DNA of 6,315 bases from NCBI GenBank assembly GCA_016203215.1, contig JACQNF010000032.1, positions 1 through 6,315 of the forward strand, written 5' to 3'. Of this stretch, positions 5,057 through 6,315 are shown piece after piece (the stretch's first letter is position 1; each line of letters opens with the position of its first letter). Below the pieces are notes generated by a model. That model was not told where the DNA came from. It saw only the letters and a program-made list of their open reading frames with translations, and did no database searches. The DNA comes from Candidatus Woesearchaeota archaeon. GTDB taxonomy: Archaea; Nanobdellota; Nanobdellia; Woesearchaeales; GW2011-AR9. The translations under genes were made by a program, and so were the position numbers.

Positions 5057-5299
5057 ATGGCATTATGGCGCAAGAAATACTTTTTAAAGATACTTTTCGA
5101 AAAACTTGGGAAGGGGAAAAAAATTAGTCCAGAATACTTGAAGAAGCTTTATTTAGTGCTATTTTCTCAAGAAAATGTTTTTTTTGGCAAATTGGCCTTG
5201 AGTATTTTTGACGTACCAAACAAAACAGCAACCCCTGAAAGGTTTAATTTGCCTTTCCTTAAAAAAGAAATTCAAAATATCAAAGAGAAAAAAGCTTAA
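5057..5299 (+). CDS. Short basic hypothetical protein, 80 residues
   Basis: An open frame starting at the ATG at 5057 encodes a Lys- and Phe/Leu-rich protein predicted mostly helical, with a basic N-terminal half (RKKYFLKILFEKLGKGKK, 5-22) and a Lys/Glu helix at the end. I recognise no family. Support is limited: no ribosome binding site, only a TATA-like ATTATTTTT at 5012-5020 upstream. It is clearly richer in A and T than its neighbours. The frame stays open upstream to a TTG at 5009, which would add a hydrophobic stretch and make a signal anchor, but would overlap the divergent gene's leader. The stop overlaps that of the convergent right-hand gene by 4 bases. The amino-acid pattern looks protein-like, so I keep it with caution. 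Possibly a recent acquisition. Confidence 0.45.
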   Translation: MALWRKKYFLKILFEKLGKGKKISPEYLKKLYLVLFSQENVFFGKLALSIFDVPNKTATPERFNLPFLKKEIQNIKEKKA

Positions 5300-6315
5300 T
5301 ACTGTAGTAACACTTCGACGTGTCGTCCAAAGATGTTCTTCAAATCCTCAAAGATTGGCTCTTTGATGAATACGCGCGGGGGTATCTTTAACTTTGATAG
5401 TTCATTCTCCATCTCTTCTAAAGAAGAAAGTTCTCGCGAACCTAAACTGCCATCAGGATTGACCGCTGCTTTTTCGATGATCTGCTGTTCCTTCGCATCG
5501 ATGTCGCGGATGACAAATGCTATGGTATCCAAGAGAAGCACTTCACCAAACTTTTCACCATACTTCACCCGAATTCTGGCACGCTCCAATTCTCGGCCAC
5601 GCTTGCGTTGGAGATAATCAACAAGGAAGCGGACAAGCCCGGAACTGCCTTTACGAGCTTTCTCAATATCCGTCTTCGTTAATTTTCCCGCATCATACTT
5701 CTTCTTTGCTTCGACGATCTCGACAAGATCACGCAAGAACCGAGCCGGAACCTTGCCTGTCGAAATTAACTCTCGTTCAAATAACTGCAAGATTTCTGAA
5801 TCTTGTGCTCGTTCAATATTTTCCAATTTTAAAATGTCTCGGATGACCGTGACAACTTCATCAAAGAGCATGACCATGCTTTTTTCATCATGCCGCGATT
5901 CGATTTCTTTGAATAGCTCTCGGATGCGTTTTAAGTATTTCTCGGCATTGGTGATGAACTCATCCAATTCTGTTCCAGAGAGCTCTTTCTTCTCCCCATG
6001 TTCGATCTTCTTCCTCAGGTCGACATTTGCCTTGAGGATCTTAACATATTCTGGCTCGAGCATCTTTTCTCTTTTGACAAAGATATCTTCCATCACTTCA
6101 GGGGTTTCCCGCGGCGTTGGCGGAGGCAGCCCATAGAGCATAATCGCGGCCTGGCTTGGTGTGAGGATAGCATAATAGGTGTCTTCCATCCCCATTTCTT
6201 TTAATCGCATTTTCGTCCGCGTGATGCTTTGTTCACCGGTGCTCATGAAGAGATCAATCGCTTCCCTGCTTGGTTTAATCCGGCCCATGCGTAAGAGCTG
6301 TTTCCAGGGCATGAA
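5296..6315 (-). CDS. C-terminal part of an archaeal HEPN-like protein, likely nucleotidyltransferase-linked (5' end outside window)
   Basis: The frame is open through the right edge, so the true start is outside; about 339 codons are visible. The first methionine in view (6312) is probably internal. The visible N-terminal part (numbered from that Met) has RMGRIKPSREAID at 8-20, a helical region with YYAILTPSQAAIMLYGLPPPTP at 46-67, and L99-R100-K-K-I-E-H105, an Rx4H motif as in HEPN domains. From memory, similar segments follow a nucleotidyltransferase domain in archaeal proteins, so such a domain is expected beyond the edge. Residues 115-330 are charged and helical, with a basic patch (RKRGRELERARIRVKYG, about 227-243) that could bind nucleic acid. 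Function is unproven: HEPN proteins include RNases and non-catalytic substrate-binding forms. Ends tail to tail with the short plus-strand gene. Confidence 0.75.
   Translation of the reverse strand, partial: FMPWKQLLRMGRIKPSREAIDLFMSTGEQSITRTKMRLKEMGMEDTYYAILTPSQAAIMLYGLPPPTPRETPEVMEDIFVKREKMLEPEYVKILKANVDLRKKIEHGEKKELSGTELDEFITNAEKYLKRIRELFKEIESRHDEKSMVMLFDEVVTVIRDILKLENIERAQDSEILQLFERELISTGKVPARFLRDLVEIVEAKKKYDAGKLTKTDIEKARKGSSGLVRFLVDYLQRKRGRELERARIRVKYGEKFGEVLLLDTIAFVIRDIDAKEQQIIEKAAVNPDGSLGSRELSSLEEMENELSKLKIPPRVFIKEPIFEDLKNIFGRHVEVLLQY

Noticed and set aside
4837..5073. Minus-strand frame overlapping the start of the coiled-coil gene
   Set aside because: It is a shifted reading of the same DNA; the coiled-coil frame has a signal peptide and ribosome binding site.

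Overview
The window looks archaeal. The clearest evidence is a complete archaeal-type signal recognition particle (SRP) RNA gene with an Alu-like 5' domain, an S domain and the invariant helix 8 core. Other archaeal signs are TATA boxes about 25-30 bases upstream of predicted transcription starts, and genes that start at or within a few bases of the transcription start (probably leaderless). Strong Shine-Dalgarno sites (GAGGTGAT, GGAGG, GAGGTG) appear on other genes. The mix of a short lipoprotein, a secreted acidic coiled-coil protein and an archaeal HEPN-like protein reminds me of DPANN lineages such as Woesearchaeota, but that placement is tentative. No mobile element, tRNA, rRNA or CRISPR array is visible.

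Layout, left to right. (1) 1-281 has no gene but folds strongly on paper: a 53-nt hairpin and a nested multi-stem structure suggest an unrecognised structured RNA. (2) A two-gene plus-strand operon follows: a U32-family iron-sulfur protein of the RNA-hydroxylase type (TrhP/RlhA-like) and a single-cluster ferredoxin-like protein, closed by a hairpin plus T-run. (3) A 50-residue membrane protein has its own TATA box and a near-perfect ribosome binding site. (4) The SRP RNA gene has its own TATA box and T-rich end. (5) A radical SAM enzyme resembling biotin synthase-related archaeal proteins has an atypical Cx4Cx2C cluster motif. (6) On the minus strand lie a secreted coiled-coil protein and, downstream, a small lipoprotein. 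(7) A short AT-rich plus-strand gene, less certain, diverges from the coiled-coil gene. (8) The minus-strand C-terminal part of an archaeal protein with a HEPN-like Rx4H motif runs off the right edge.

The most interesting unexplained structure is a short repeat, consensus GCGAACTAAnnACAnAC. It occurs three times, always between genes: upstream of the U32 gene's TATA box, upstream of the radical SAM gene's TATA box, and inverted at the end of the U32-ferredoxin operon. In each case it adjoins a CCCGCC block that can pair with its GGCG/GCG end. It may be a shared regulatory site tying together the iron-sulfur enzymes, or a small dispersed repeat. All family assignments were made by reading the sequence, not by database search.
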